DNA of 64,000 nt from assembly GCA_028278545.1 (NCBI GenBank), contig JANQED010000033.1:1-64000 (forward strand). Reading direction: 5' to 3'. The translations under genes were made by a program, and so were the position numbers. Below the pieces are notes generated by a model. The model did not search any database. It saw nothing but the letters and a program-made list of their open reading frames with translations, and was not told the DNA's origin. Below, in pieces: positions 39,512 through 48,111 of the stretch (positions within the stretch are counted from its first letter, which is position 1; every line of letters begins with the position of its first letter). The stretch is from Anaerolineales bacterium (GTDB taxonomy: Bacteria; Chloroflexota; Anaerolineae; Anaerolineales; UBA11858).

Positions 39512-40564
39512 ATGAAGAACCTACCTGAACTCGACACCCAATACATGCTCAATTTCCTCACTGGATTGCTGGAAACACCCAGCCCGACGGGATTCACCCA
39601 GGAGGCGATTGACTATACTGAAAAGGCCATGCGGGAGTTTCCATTTTTGGAGGTTTCCCGGACCCGCAAAGGAGCTTTGGTGGTGCTCTGGCCCGGGGAG
39701 GCGGCTGATGCCCCTCGGGGTTTGACTGCTCATGTGGATACTCTGGGGGCGATGGTCAAGGAGATCAAATCCAATGGGCGGCTCAGGCTGACCAAGATCG
39801 GCGGTTTTCCCTGGAACACCGTTGAGGGCGAAGGTTGTACCGTGTTCACCAGACAGGGGGAGAAATATCGCAGTTCGCTTCTGCTGACCAAGGCGTCGGT
39901 GCATGTGCATGGGAATAAGGTCGGTGAGACGAAGCGCGATGACGAAAACGTGGAAGTCCGCCTGGATGTGCGCACAGCCTCAGTTGATGAGACCCGCCAG
40001 TTGGGCATCGAAGTGGGCGACTTCGTGGCCTTCGACCCACGCCTCGAGGTGACCAACGGATTCGTGCGCTCCAGGCACCTTGACGACAAGGCCTGTGTAG
40101 CCAATATCCTGGCGGTAGTCAAGGCCCTGGCCGATGCCGGCTTAAAACCGGCCCAAAGCACGACGATACTGATCAGCAATTACGAAGAGGTCGGGCACGG
40201 GGCTGCGACCGGGTTCCCTGCCGATATGACCGAGCTGGTCACCGTCGATATGGCGGCTGTCGGTGAGGGGCAGGCCTCCGATGAATTCCACGCCACTCTA
40301 TGCGTGAAGGATTCCGGCGGCCCCTACCACCATGGGTTGAATCAGAAGCTGCGCAGCCTGGCCGATCAATATGAGATCCCCTATCGAGTAGATATCTATC
40401 CCTACTATGGCTCTGATGGCGAAGCGTATTGGAGGGCGGGGGGCGATGTGGCGGTGTCCCTGATCGGCCCCGGCGTGGACGCCTCGCACAATTATGAGCG
40501 TACGCACACCGAAGCCCTGGAAGCCACCACGCGCTGGCTGATGGCATATTTACTGAGTGAATAA
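39512..40564 (+). CDS. M42 family metallo-aminopeptidase
   Basis: 350 aa dizinc peptidase. Probable ligands: H74 (LTAHVDTLG), D191 (RHLDDKA), E226 with general base E225 (SNYEEVGHG), D246 (VTVDMA) and H332 (ERTHTEAL). Members form dodecameric shells that trim N-termini of peptides. The sequence resembles the variant found with osmoprotectant (N-acetylglutaminylglutamine amide) loci, but no such biosynthesis genes are near. The next gene starts within its last 8 nt. Confidence 0.92.
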   Translation: MKNLPELDTQYMLNFLTGLLETPSPTGFTQEAIDYTEKAMREFPFLEVSRTRKGALVVLWPGEAADAPRGLTAHVDTLGAMVKEIKSNGRLRLTKIGGFPWNTVEGEGCTVFTRQGEKYRSSLLLTKASVHVHGNKVGETKRDDENVEVRLDVRTASVDETRQLGIEVGDFVAFDPRLEVTNGFVRSRHLDDKACVANILAVVKALADAGLKPAQSTTILISNYEEVGHGAATGFPADMTELVTVDMAAVGEGQASDEFHATLCVKDSGGPYHHGLNQKLRSLADQYEIPYRVDIYPYYGSDGEAYWRAGGDVAVSLIGPGVDASHNYERTHTEALEATTRWLMAYLLSE

Positions 40565-41564
40565 TTTGAAGGTTGATACCACCCTCCCCCCCACACATCT
40601 CAACGCAGTTCCAGAGTTAGCTCGCGCCGCTGAGGCTATCGGCTTCGACGGCATCTGGACGACTGAAACCCAGCATGATCCCTTTTTGCCTGGGCCGTTG
40701 ATCGCTGAACATACCTCGGGGCTGCGATTCGGCACCGCAGTGGCGATTGGCTTTGCGCGCAGCCCAGCGACCATGGCTTACACCGCCTGGGATTTGGCCC
40801 AGGCCTCTAAGGGGCGTTTCATCCTGGGGTTGGGCACCCAGGTGAAAGGTCACATCGAAAGGCGGTTTGGCATGCCCTGGCCGGCATCCGTGGTTGGCAA
40901 GCTGCGTGAGCAGATTGGTGCTCTCAGGGCATATTGGCGAACCTGGCAAAGCGGCGAGCGTCTCAACTTCCGCGGTGAATATTACAAACTGACCCTGATG
41001 TCGCCCTTTTTCAACCCCGGCCCCATCGAGCACCCGGAAATCCCCATTTATATCGCCGGTGTCAACACCGGTCTGGCCCATCTGGCAGGGGAAGCCGCCG
41101 ATGGCTTCCACGTTCACCCGCTCAATTCGCCGCGTTATCTGCGGGAGGCGATCATCCCGGCCATCGAAGCAGGAGCGGCCCAGTTTGGGCGGGGTCTTAC
41201 GGATGTGGCCGTTGCTGTTTCCGCTTTTGTGGTCACCGCAGCGGAAGAAGAGCAGTTCATCCGCCAGCAGATCGCTTTTTATGCTTCTACGCCGTCTTAC
41301 CGAAAGGTGTTCGAACTGCACGGCTGGGAGGAGATCGCCGGACGACTCTCGAGGCTGGCGGCCCGCGGCCAATGGGGGGAGATGCCGGGCCTGATCAGCG
41401 ATGAGATGCTGGCTACCTTCGCGGTGGTTGCTGATCCCCAAGACATGCCCTATGCTTTGAGTGAACGCTACGGAGGGCTGGCAGACCGCCTGGGCTTGTA
41501 TATCCCCTTCCGGCCTGGGGAGCGAGACGAATTCTGGCGGCATCTGCTCAAAGAGATGGCCTGA
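40557..41564 (+). CDS. F420-dependent LLM-class oxidoreductase (TIGR03617-like)
   Basis: 335 aa TIM-barrel enzyme of the luciferase-like superfamily. DTTLPPTHLNAVPELARAAE and ARSPATMAYTAWDLAQ fit the F420-dependent subgroup usually labelled TIGR03617; ILGLGTQVKGHIERRFGM is also typical. It implies that the host makes cofactor F420, as many Chloroflexota do. Start is GTG 40557, overlapping the peptidase stop by 8 nt; no better start is seen. Substrate unknown. Confidence 0.88.
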   Translation: MNNLKVDTTLPPTHLNAVPELARAAEAIGFDGIWTTETQHDPFLPGPLIAEHTSGLRFGTAVAIGFARSPATMAYTAWDLAQASKGRFILGLGTQVKGHIERRFGMPWPASVVGKLREQIGALRAYWRTWQSGERLNFRGEYYKLTLMSPFFNPGPIEHPEIPIYIAGVNTGLAHLAGEAADGFHVHPLNSPRYLREAIIPAIEAGAAQFGRGLTDVAVAVSAFVVTAAEEEQFIRQQIAFYASTPSYRKVFELHGWEEIAGRLSRLAARGQWGEMPGLISDEMLATFAVVADPQDMPYALSERYGGLADRLGLYIPFRPGERDEFWRHLLKEMA

Positions 41565-41567
41565 GCT

Positions 41568-42257
41568 ATGCTGACTGATCATCAGGACGACATTTACCTG
41601 GAGCAACGTGAGCGGATGGTGCGTGACCAGATCGAGCGCAGGGGCATCCGAACCCAAAGCGTGCTGGAAGCCATGCGCGCCGTTCCGAGGCATTTATTCG
41701 TCTTGCCCGATCAGCAGAAATTTGCCTATTCAGATGGGGCCATGCGCATCGGTCACGGGCAGACTATCTCTCAACCTTATATCGTTGCCTTGATGACGGA
41801 CTTGTTGAAGCTCCGCGGCGATGAAAAGGTGCTGGAGGTAGGTACGGGGTCTGGTTATCAGGCGGCTGTCCTGGCGCATATCGCCAAAGAAGTACACACG
41901 ATTGAACGACATGTCGCCTTATCGGAAAATGCGGCGTTGATATTCGAGGAATTGGGGTCAGAGAATATCTACCTGCACATAGGAGATGGCACGCTAGGCT
42001 TACCCGATCAGGCACCTTTCCAGGGGATTATGGTCACAGCGGCAGCGCCGAAAGTGCCCCCCGCGTTGCTCGATCAGCTCGACGATGGGGGCAAATTGGT
42101 GCTCCCTGTTGGGCGCCGCTTCAGCCAGGTATTAGAGGTCTGGCAGCGAGTGGGTGCTAAATATAAGCAGGAAACGGTCACCGCGGTGGCTTTTGTGCCG
42201 TTGATCGGCGAGGAGGGATGGCCGGAAGGGGCCGAAGATCGCTCTCACCTGTGGTGA
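41568..42257 (+). CDS. pcm: Protein-L-isoaspartate O-methyltransferase
   Basis: 229 aa, SAM-dependent repair enzyme that methylates isoaspartyl residues in damaged proteins. Family signatures: VPRHLFV, GHGQTISQPYIVALMTDLL, the SAM-binding VLEVGTGSGYQAAVLA and, later, LVLPVGR. Length and motif order are standard. It is the last gene of the thioesterase-led run, 3 nt after the LLM gene, and is followed by a terminator shared with the convergent RNase J gene. Confidence 0.94.
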   Translation: MLTDHQDDIYLEQRERMVRDQIERRGIRTQSVLEAMRAVPRHLFVLPDQQKFAYSDGAMRIGHGQTISQPYIVALMTDLLKLRGDEKVLEVGTGSGYQAAVLAHIAKEVHTIERHVALSENAALIFEELGSENIYLHIGDGTLGLPDQAPFQGIMVTAAAPKVPPALLDQLDDGGKLVLPVGRRFSQVLEVWQRVGAKYKQETVTAVAFVPLIGEEGWPEGAEDRSHLW

Positions 42258-42293
42258 AGGCCAGTACAGAGAAAAAATATCGAATTTGAGTAA

Positions 42294-42357
42294 GAAGTTC
42301 AACTTCTGCTTAATTGCTTAAGGATGAAAACAGGCACATGTAAGGAAGTTGAACTTC
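42294..42357. repeat. Pair of palindromic GAAGTTSAACTTC elements
   Basis: GAAGTTCAACTTC (42294-42306) and GAAGTTGAACTTC (42345-42357). Each is a palindrome around its central base, and the two are exact reverse complements, 38 nt apart, in the gap between pcm and RNase J. Probably an interspersed intergenic repeat or a protein-binding pair. Confidence 0.6.
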
Positions 42358-42372
42358 TAGATTTTTGAAGGG

Positions 42373-42396
42373 CCCCCAACTTGACTTAGTTGGGGG
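42373..42396. terminator. Terminator between convergent pcm and RNase J genes
   Basis: CCCCCAAC-TTGACTTA-GTTGGGGG, 8-bp stem. The plus strand continues TCTCAGGTTTT and the minus strand CCTTCAAAAAT, so it could act on pcm and possibly on both. Confidence 0.7.
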
Positions 42397-42418
42397 TCTC
42401 AGGTTTTATGGGATTTGG

Positions 42419-44053
42419 CTACACCCAGCTAAGAGTCACCAGCACCATCGGGCGGCTTTTGGTTTCGTTATAGAGGAATGACCGCAGCGTTTGTACGACA
42501 CTGTCGTGAATGTTTCCATTGCTGTTTTCAACAGCTTCAACAGCGCGCTGAGCCGCCGCTTCGAGCAGGTCTTCGGCGTTATGTTTGTAGACGAAGCCGC
42601 GGGTGATGATTTCAGGGATTTCGATCAAACGGCCTCCCTGGTCGAGCACCAGGCTGACCAGCACAACACCGTCTCGTGCCAAGGCTTCGCGTTCGCGCAC
42701 CACGCTGGGGCCGACGTCGCCGACGCGCGAGCCATCGACGAAGATATAGCCGCCAGGGATGCGATCACCAAGGCTCAGTTCGCCATCCGTGAATTCGACG
42801 ATCTGACCGTTCTCGACGACCTGGACCTTATCCTCAGGCATCCCAGCCTCTTTTGCGATTACGGCATGCTGCCGCAAGTGGCGCAGCTCCCCGTGGATGG
42901 GGATTAGGTACTCCGGCTTGACCAGGTGAATCATCAGAGCCATCTCGTCCTGGCTGGCGTGTCCGGAGACATGCACCGGCGCAAGGGGTTCGTAGATCAC
43001 GTTGGCCCCACGGCGGAAGAGGCGGTTGATCGTGCGATAGATGGTCTCTTCATTTCCCGGAATGGGATGGGAAGAGAGCACAATCGTATCCCCTTCTTTG
43101 ACGCTGAAACGACGATTGGTGCCCGAGGACAGCCTTCCCATGATGGAAGAAGGTTCGCCTTGGGAGCCGGTGCACATGAGCACGACTTCGTCATCGGGCA
43201 TATTCAGTGCCTGGTCCAGGCTCACCAGGGTCTCATCGGGGATGTCGAGGTAGCCCAGTTTAATGGCCATCTTGGAGTTTTCGGTCATGCTGTAACCCAC
43301 GAAGGCCAGCTTTCTGCCGTGACGCTCGGCGGCGTCGGCGACCTGCTGCATCCGCGAAATTAGCGATGCAAAGGAGGCGACGATGAGACGGCCCTCTGCT
43401 TCACCAAAAACATCATCGAAGGCAGGGTCGATCAACCTTTCCGAGGGAGTCCAGCCGGGCTTATCGGCGTTAGTTGAGTCGGCCAGGAGGGCCATGACGC
43501 CGCGGCTGGAGAACTCAGCCAGTTTAGCGAAATCTGTCGGCCAGCCGTCCACCGGGGTGGGGTCGAACTTATAGTCCGCGGTGTGGACGACCAGGCCTGC
43601 CGGCGTGGTGATGCCCAAACCTACGGCATCAGGGACGGAGTGGCAGACGTGGAAGAACTCAACCTGGAAGGGGCCGATATCCACCGCATCTCCAGCGTGG
43701 ATGGTGTGTAGATCGGCTTTTCCCAGCAAGCCGCCACGAGATAATTTGACCTCCAGAAGCCCCCTGGTCAGGGGGGTGGCGTAAATGGGCGCGTTGATCT
43801 TCTCCAATATGTGGTGAATAGCCCCGGTGTGATCCTCGTGCCCGTGGGTCACCACAATGCCGCGCACTTTGTCGCGATTGGGTAACAAATAGTCAAAGTC
43901 TGGGATGATATAGTCGATCCCTAACATGTCATTTTCGGGGAACATGATGCCTGTATCGACGATGAGGATCTGCTCGTCGTATTCATAGACCATCATATTC
44001 TTCCCCACTTCCCCTAGTCCTCCCAGGGGGATAATGCTTAATTTCTTGTTCAT
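42419..44053 (-). CDS. rnj: Ribonuclease J
   Basis: 544 aa, metallo-beta-lactamase/beta-CASP RNase that degrades and matures RNA from 5' ends. Metal motif H70-x-H72-x-D74-H75 (THGHEDHTG), the family's opening LSIIPLGGLGEVGKNM, and beta-CASP motifs GSQGEPSS and HVSGHASQDE. The C-terminal domain is present (ends VLVTLSWV). Some members fold in two paralogues (J1/J2); only one is seen here. It is preceded by a 519-bp non-coding region with a strong promoter. Confidence 0.96.
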   Translation of the reverse strand: MNKKLSIIPLGGLGEVGKNMMVYEYDEQILIVDTGIMFPENDMLGIDYIIPDFDYLLPNRDKVRGIVVTHGHEDHTGAIHHILEKINAPIYATPLTRGLLEVKLSRGGLLGKADLHTIHAGDAVDIGPFQVEFFHVCHSVPDAVGLGITTPAGLVVHTADYKFDPTPVDGWPTDFAKLAEFSSRGVMALLADSTNADKPGWTPSERLIDPAFDDVFGEAEGRLIVASFASLISRMQQVADAAERHGRKLAFVGYSMTENSKMAIKLGYLDIPDETLVSLDQALNMPDDEVVLMCTGSQGEPSSIMGRLSSGTNRRFSVKEGDTIVLSSHPIPGNEETIYRTINRLFRRGANVIYEPLAPVHVSGHASQDEMALMIHLVKPEYLIPIHGELRHLRQHAVIAKEAGMPEDKVQVVENGQIVEFTDGELSLGDRIPGGYIFVDGSRVGDVGPSVVREREALARDGVVLVSLVLDQGGRLIEIPEIITRGFVYKHNAEDLLEAAAQRAVEAVENSNGNIHDSVVQTLRSFLYNETKSRPMVLVTLSWV

Positions 44054-44423
44054 TCTTTTTTACCTTTCATCAACCGCCCCAGGTATCTTTCGCTGGAATC
44101 AAAGAAGAATATCTTCCCCTATATTCTCACGCCAATCGCGTCAAATAAGCTTTCTTATTTTATGAAGAATCAAAAAATAGGTTTACCAATTAACGCCTGG
44201 GCTAGAGATTAGCTGACCCAACCGTTGATATCTGGAGAGGTAATATTTAGTTTTTTTCAACCCTCAAAACAGAGAGGGATAGTTTCAATTTTAGGTGCAG
44301 TGTTCTCTCAAACGCTGCACGCGGATGGCGCATCTTAGGACGATCGATTTTAACAAAATCCCCGGGCGGGGGATGCTCCGGCCGGGGCAAGCGATTACAT
44401 CCAATACTGTACCAACCGGCTGG

Positions 44424-44452
44424 ATTTTAGCATGGTGGTTTTGATTTGTCAA
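44424..44452 (-). promoter_or_regulatory. Strong minus-strand sigma-70 promoter
   Basis: TTGACA (44452-44447), 17 nt, TAAAAT (44429-44424), with TGC in front of the -10. Start expected near 44417, about 364 nt before RNase J. Confidence 0.75.
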
Positions 44453-44516
44453 AGGCTCTTTGATCGAGGCATCAATCAGGTTTTGCAATGTTTCCCACCC
44501 GCGCTGATTAAGAACC

Positions 44517-44544
44517 AAGCCCCCGAAGATACCTTCGGGGGCTT
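44517..44544 (-). terminator. Terminator of groESL
   Basis: AAGCCCCCGAAG-ATAC-CTTCGGGGGCTT, perfect 12-bp stem, 29 nt after the groEL stop. The minus-strand tail (GGTTCTTAAT) is only partly T-rich, but the stem is strong. Confidence 0.75.
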
Positions 44545-44572
44545 GAGTATTTTGCTTATTGTTGAGAAAAGA

Positions 44573-46204
44573 CTACATCATGGGAGGTCCGCCCGCGGGC
44601 ATAGGAGGTTCTTCCTCGGGGATGTCGGTGATCAAGGCTTCGGTGGTCAAGATCATCGCAGCGATGGAGGCTGCGTTTTCCAGGGCACCACGGGTCACCT
44701 TGGCGGGGTCGATGACGCCGGCTTTCACCATATCCACATACTCTTCGGACAGCACATTGAAGCCGATCTTATCATCTTTATTCTCGGCTTGCTGGCGGCG
44801 AACATTCTCCAGGATGACAGAGCCATCTTTGCCAGCGTTGGCAGCGATCTTGCGCAGAGGCACTTCCAGAGCCTCCTTCACGATGCTGACGCCGATCTGG
44901 GCATCCGGGTAATCGACCTTGAGGTCGTCTAGAGCCTTCATGGCGTTGACCAATGCGACTCCACCACCTGGGACGATGCCGTCTTCCACGGCGGCGCGAG
45001 TGGCTGAGAGAGCATCCTCAACACGGTGCTTCTTCTCTTTCAGTTCGGTTTCGGTCGCAGCGCCAACACCGATAATGGCAACACCACCGGAGAGTTTGGC
45101 CAGGCGCTCTTGCAGTTTTTCGCGGTCGTAGTCGCTGGTGCTCTTATCGATCTCGATGCGGATCTGTTCAATGCGGCCTTTGATGCCTGCTGATTTGCCC
45201 TTGCCGCCGACGATGGTTGTGTCATCCTTGGATGAAACCACGCGCTCTGCCCGACCTAAATCTTCAATGGTCACGCTTTCGAGCTTGCGGCCCATTTCCT
45301 CGGTCACAACAGTGCCGCCGGTCAGGATGGCGATATCCTGCAGCATTGCCTTGCGGCGGTCGCCAAACCCAGGGGCTTTGACTGCCAATACGTTGAGCAT
45401 ACCGCGCAGTTTGTTCAATACCAGGGTTGCCAGCGCTTCACCGTCGATATCTTCGGCGATGATCACCAGCTCGCGCTTGCCCATCTGGACCAGCTTCTCC
45501 AACACCGGGACGATGTCCTGGGCGGCGGAGATTTTCTTGTCGTGGATGAGGATATAGGGGTCCTCGATATTGGCTTCCATGGCCTCGGTATCGGAGACGA
45601 AATAAGGCGAGAGGTAGCCGCGGTCGAACTGCATACCTTCAACATACTCGGTCTCGAACTCCAAACCCTTGGACTCTTCAACGGTGATCACACCGTCTTT
45701 GCCCACTTTGTCCATCACATCGGCGATCAACTCACCGATCGAGCGGTCCTGGGCAGAAATCGAAGCGACGTTGGCGATGTCTTCTTTGGTCTCGACATCG
45801 ATCGATTGCTTGCTGATCTGCTCAGCGACGGCTTCGGCAGCAGCCAGGATACCGAGCTTGAGCAGCATAGGGTTGGAACCAGCAGCTAAGTTCTTCATGC
45901 CGGCGGTCACAATGGAGTGAGCCAACACAGTGGAGGTTGTGGTGCCGTCACCGGCGATATCGTTTGTTTTCGTGGCGGCTTCTTTAAGAAGTTGGGCCCC
46001 CATATTCTCAAATGGGTCTTCTAATTCAATTTCTTTCGCTACAGTCACGCCATCGTGAGTGATGGTGGGGCTGCCGAACTTGCGATCCAGGGCAACGTTG
46101 CGGCCTTTAGGGCCCAAGGTTGTGGTTACGGCATTCGCCAGGACATCGACCCCATTAATGAGATTTCGGCGAGCCTCTTCGGAAAAGACTAATTGCTTTG
46201 CCAT
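44573..46204 (-). CDS. groL: Chaperonin GroEL (60 kDa)
   Basis: 543 aa, standard length. N-terminus [23 protein letters not shown]-site [11 protein letters not shown], and the C-terminal GGM-type tail ([11 protein letters not shown]). It forms the ATP-driven folding double ring with GroES, encoded 44 nt upstream. Under CIRCE/HrcA control. No second chaperonin gene is in the window. Confidence 0.98.
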   Translation of the reverse strand: MAKQLVFSEEARRNLINGVDVLANAVTTTLGPKGRNVALDRKFGSPTITHDGVTVAKEIELEDPFENMGAQLLKEAATKTNDIAGDGTTTSTVLAHSIVTAGMKNLAAGSNPMLLKLGILAAAEAVAEQISKQSIDVETKEDIANVASISAQDRSIGELIADVMDKVGKDGVITVEESKGLEFETEYVEGMQFDRGYLSPYFVSDTEAMEANIEDPYILIHDKKISAAQDIVPVLEKLVQMGKRELVIIAEDIDGEALATLVLNKLRGMLNVLAVKAPGFGDRRKAMLQDIAILTGGTVVTEEMGRKLESVTIEDLGRAERVVSSKDDTTIVGGKGKSAGIKGRIEQIRIEIDKSTSDYDREKLQERLAKLSGGVAIIGVGAATETELKEKKHRVEDALSATRAAVEDGIVPGGGVALVNAMKALDDLKVDYPDAQIGVSIVKEALEVPLRKIAANAGKDGSVILENVRRQQAENKDDKIGFNVLSEEYVDMVKAGVIDPAKVTRGALENAASIAAMILTTEALITDIPEEEPPMPAGGPPMM

Positions 46205-46248
46205 AGGTTTTTACTCCTTCGTTATTCCTCTTTACCGGCGGGGAAGCA

Positions 46249-46518
46249 TTACCCGACGAGAGCTAAGATATCATCCTCACGCAAAATGAGAACTTCTTTG
46301 TCGTCAATCTTGACCTCGGTGCCTGCGTACTTCGCGTACAAAACACGATTGTCAGCGGCGATTTCGCCCTCAACATCAGGGCCAACGGCCAAAACTTTAC
46401 CTTGCTGCGGCTTTTCTTTCGCCGTGTCGGGCAATACGATGCCACTGGCAGTCTTTTCTTCCTGCTCAATGGGTTCGATTACCACCCGGTCGCCAAGGGG
46501 TTTTACTGATAGAGCCAT
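46249..46518 (-). CDS. groS: Co-chaperonin GroES (10 kDa)
   Basis: 89 aa from ATG 46518; an in-frame codon five residues earlier overlaps the ribosome binding site AGGAGG and is not the start. Sequence [12 protein letters not shown]-like opening ([20 protein letters not shown]), mobile loop [20 protein letters not shown] and terminal [11 protein letters not shown] are all typical. It caps the GroEL ring. First gene of the groESL operon. Confidence 0.98.
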   Translation of the reverse strand: MALSVKPLGDRVVIEPIEQEEKTASGIVLPDTAKEKPQQGKVLAVGPDVEGEIAADNRVLYAKYAGTEVKIDDKEVLILREDDILALVG

Positions 46519-46561
46519 ACGAACCTCCTGCAAAATATATAATAGATTCTTTATCTCGTAA

Positions 46562-46588
46562 TTAGCACTCTTTTTTGACGAGTGCTAA
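46562..46588. promoter_or_regulatory. CIRCE operator
   Basis: TTAGCACTC-N9-GAGTGCTAA, a perfect CIRCE inverted repeat between the groES promoter and start. It is the binding site of the heat-shock repressor HrcA, so groESL is expected to be HrcA-controlled. hrcA itself is not in the window. Confidence 0.97.
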
Positions 46589-46600
46589 TGAACGCGCTGA

Positions 46601-46629
46601 ATCATAACGATTCTTGTGGTGAAAGTCAA
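46601..46629 (-). promoter_or_regulatory. Sigma-70 promoter of groESL
   Basis: TTGACT (46629-46624), exactly 17 nt, TATGAT (46606-46601), with CIRCE overlapping the expected start site just downstream. Confidence 0.85.
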
Positions 46630-46712
46630 GAGAGAGGCGGAAAATGTATATGAAATTCTTATATAATTCTGAGATTCTGGAAGGGGCGGACGGGGGTTGG
46701 GGGTGGCTGCCG

Positions 46713-46740
46713 CGTTTGGGAGCTGCGCTCACCCCAAACG
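46713..46740 (-). terminator. Hairpin after the TPR gene pair
   Basis: CGTTTGGG / CCCAAACG stem with a 12-nt loop, extended outward by GCTGCC/GGCAGT. It begins 25 nt after the stop at 46765. No T-run follows, so termination may need Rho. Confidence 0.4.
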
Positions 46741-46764
46741 TCGTAGGCAGTGGTGATCCCCACC

Positions 46765-48105
46765 TTAAGGGGCAGGGGTCTCTTCAATCAGCTGGCAAAT
46801 CCATTCGTTATCTTCGACGATTCCCATCAGCGAGGGATCATCGGGGTAAACTTCGCGCAATTGGGCGAGCACGCTCAACGCCTCTGGGCAGTAATTCTGC
46901 CCCGGCCGGCTGAGGGCGGCAAGCACAGACCCGTATCGGGCATAATAGTAGGCCACTTCGAAATTCGTGAGGGGCAATCCCTCTACATCCACACTGGCAA
47001 TCTGGTTCTCATCCGCAGTACAGCCGAGTACGGCGCACTTAAGCACAGGCATGGCCTCCTCAAAGTTGCGCGCCCGGACATAAATATCTCCCAATTGCCC
47101 ATAGGAATTGGGGTTCGTGGGATCGAAACTCAAAGCCTCCTTGCCATTTAGCGCAGCGATGAAGAACTCCCCCATGCGGGAGTAGGTTTTGGCAATGGCG
47201 ATGTATGGGAGAGGGTCTTGCACACCATTGGCTTCATTGATCTTGACCGCCTTTTCAAAATATTCCAGGGCAACATCGTAGACCTCGAGTTTGCGATAAT
47301 TGACCCCGATTTGGATATAAAGGAAGGTCAGGTTTGGGTTGATAGCGGCTGCTTTTTCGTATTCCTCTATGGCGGCCCGGTACTGGCCAAAGCTCTCCAG
47401 CACCGTGGCATATACTCGATGAGTGTCCATGAGGTCAGGAGCCAGTTCAACCGCCTCCCTGGCATGCTGCTCGGACTGGTCCCATTTTCCCTGATCGAGC
47501 AGCACTTCAGCGTAGTAGGCCAGCGCCAGGGCGTTGTTGGGGTCGTCGTGATATGCTTTGCTGGCAGCTTGTTCGGCTTGTATCAACCATCTTTGATGCT
47601 GCTCAGAGGTAGGTGCAAAGGAAGCGCTCCAATCCAATACTAAGGCGTGGATGGCTTGAACAGTGCTGTCGTCGGGCGCTAGTTCTACTGCCTGGGCACT
47701 TTCCTGGCGGGCTTCTTCCAAGCGAGCGACTTGTTCGGCGCTGGTGGAAAGCAACCGGGTTGAATAAGTTAACAAACGGGCTAAATCCGCTCTGGCTCGA
47801 GCATTTTCGGGGTCGAGCTCCAAGGCCAGGCGATAGGCGTCGATGGCGTCCGTATCGGCGGGGTCTTCGATCTTGCCGGCGTTGAAATAAGCCTCCGCAG
47901 CCAGGAGGTAAGAATCAGCGGTGCGCGTTGCCGTGGGTGTGGCTAAGAATAGAGGCTGGACGCGGTATTCTGGCCCGATGCCAATTTGAGAGATCAGCCA
48001 GATGCCCCCGGCAATGATTGCCAACAAAACCAGGACGATGTAGAGATTCGATCTTGGCCCGCGCTGGTGAAAAGTGGGCCCCATACCTGTGATATTGCGA
48101 TCCAT
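46765..48105 (-). CDS. Membrane-anchored TPR protein, paralogue of the next
   Basis: 446 aa. TM helix about 20-38, Thr-rich linker (ATPTATRTADSYLLAAEAYF), then many TPR units to residue 350, outside the membrane. The C-terminal part (DVEGLPLTNFEVAYYYARYG ... CPEALSVLAQLREVYPDDP) corresponds to the end of the gene at 48112-49344, so the two arose by tandem duplication. Two or three Cys in this tail could form disulfides. No enzyme motif. It starts 6 nt after the upstream paralogue stops. Confidence 0.8.
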   Translation of the reverse strand: MDRNITGMGPTFHQRGPRSNLYIVLVLLAIIAGGIWLISQIGIGPEYRVQPLFLATPTATRTADSYLLAAEAYFNAGKIEDPADTDAIDAYRLALELDPENARARADLARLLTYSTRLLSTSAEQVARLEEARQESAQAVELAPDDSTVQAIHALVLDWSASFAPTSEQHQRWLIQAEQAASKAYHDDPNNALALAYYAEVLLDQGKWDQSEQHAREAVELAPDLMDTHRVYATVLESFGQYRAAIEEYEKAAAINPNLTFLYIQIGVNYRKLEVYDVALEYFEKAVKINEANGVQDPLPYIAIAKTYSRMGEFFIAALNGKEALSFDPTNPNSYGQLGDIYVRARNFEEAMPVLKCAVLGCTADENQIASVDVEGLPLTNFEVAYYYARYGSVLAALSRPGQNYCPEALSVLAQLREVYPDDPSLMGIVEDNEWICQLIEETPAP

Positions 48106-48111
48106 AAAACG

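Larger units (their letters stand above)
44054..44572 (-). other. 519-bp non-coding region before RNase J
   Basis: Contains the groEL terminator (44517-44544), a strong minus-strand promoter (44452-44424) and, downstream of it, several G+C-rich stems: GCTCCGGCCGGGGC (44376-44389), ATCCCC/GGGGAT (44358-44374) and GTGCAG/CTGCAC (44295-44320). A weak second promoter (TTGACG, 15 nt, TATAGG, 44144-44118) lies nearer the gene. Either RNase J has a long structured leader or a small RNA is made. No convincing open frame. Confidence 0.5.

Noticed and set aside
44291-44518. 75-codon minus-strand open frame before RNase J
   Set aside because: Spans the strong promoter and G+C-rich stems, lacks a ribosome binding site and has no recognisable similarity.
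46681-46704. G-quadruplex near the TPR gene end
   Set aside because: Only three long G-tracts are close together; the fourth is too short or too far.
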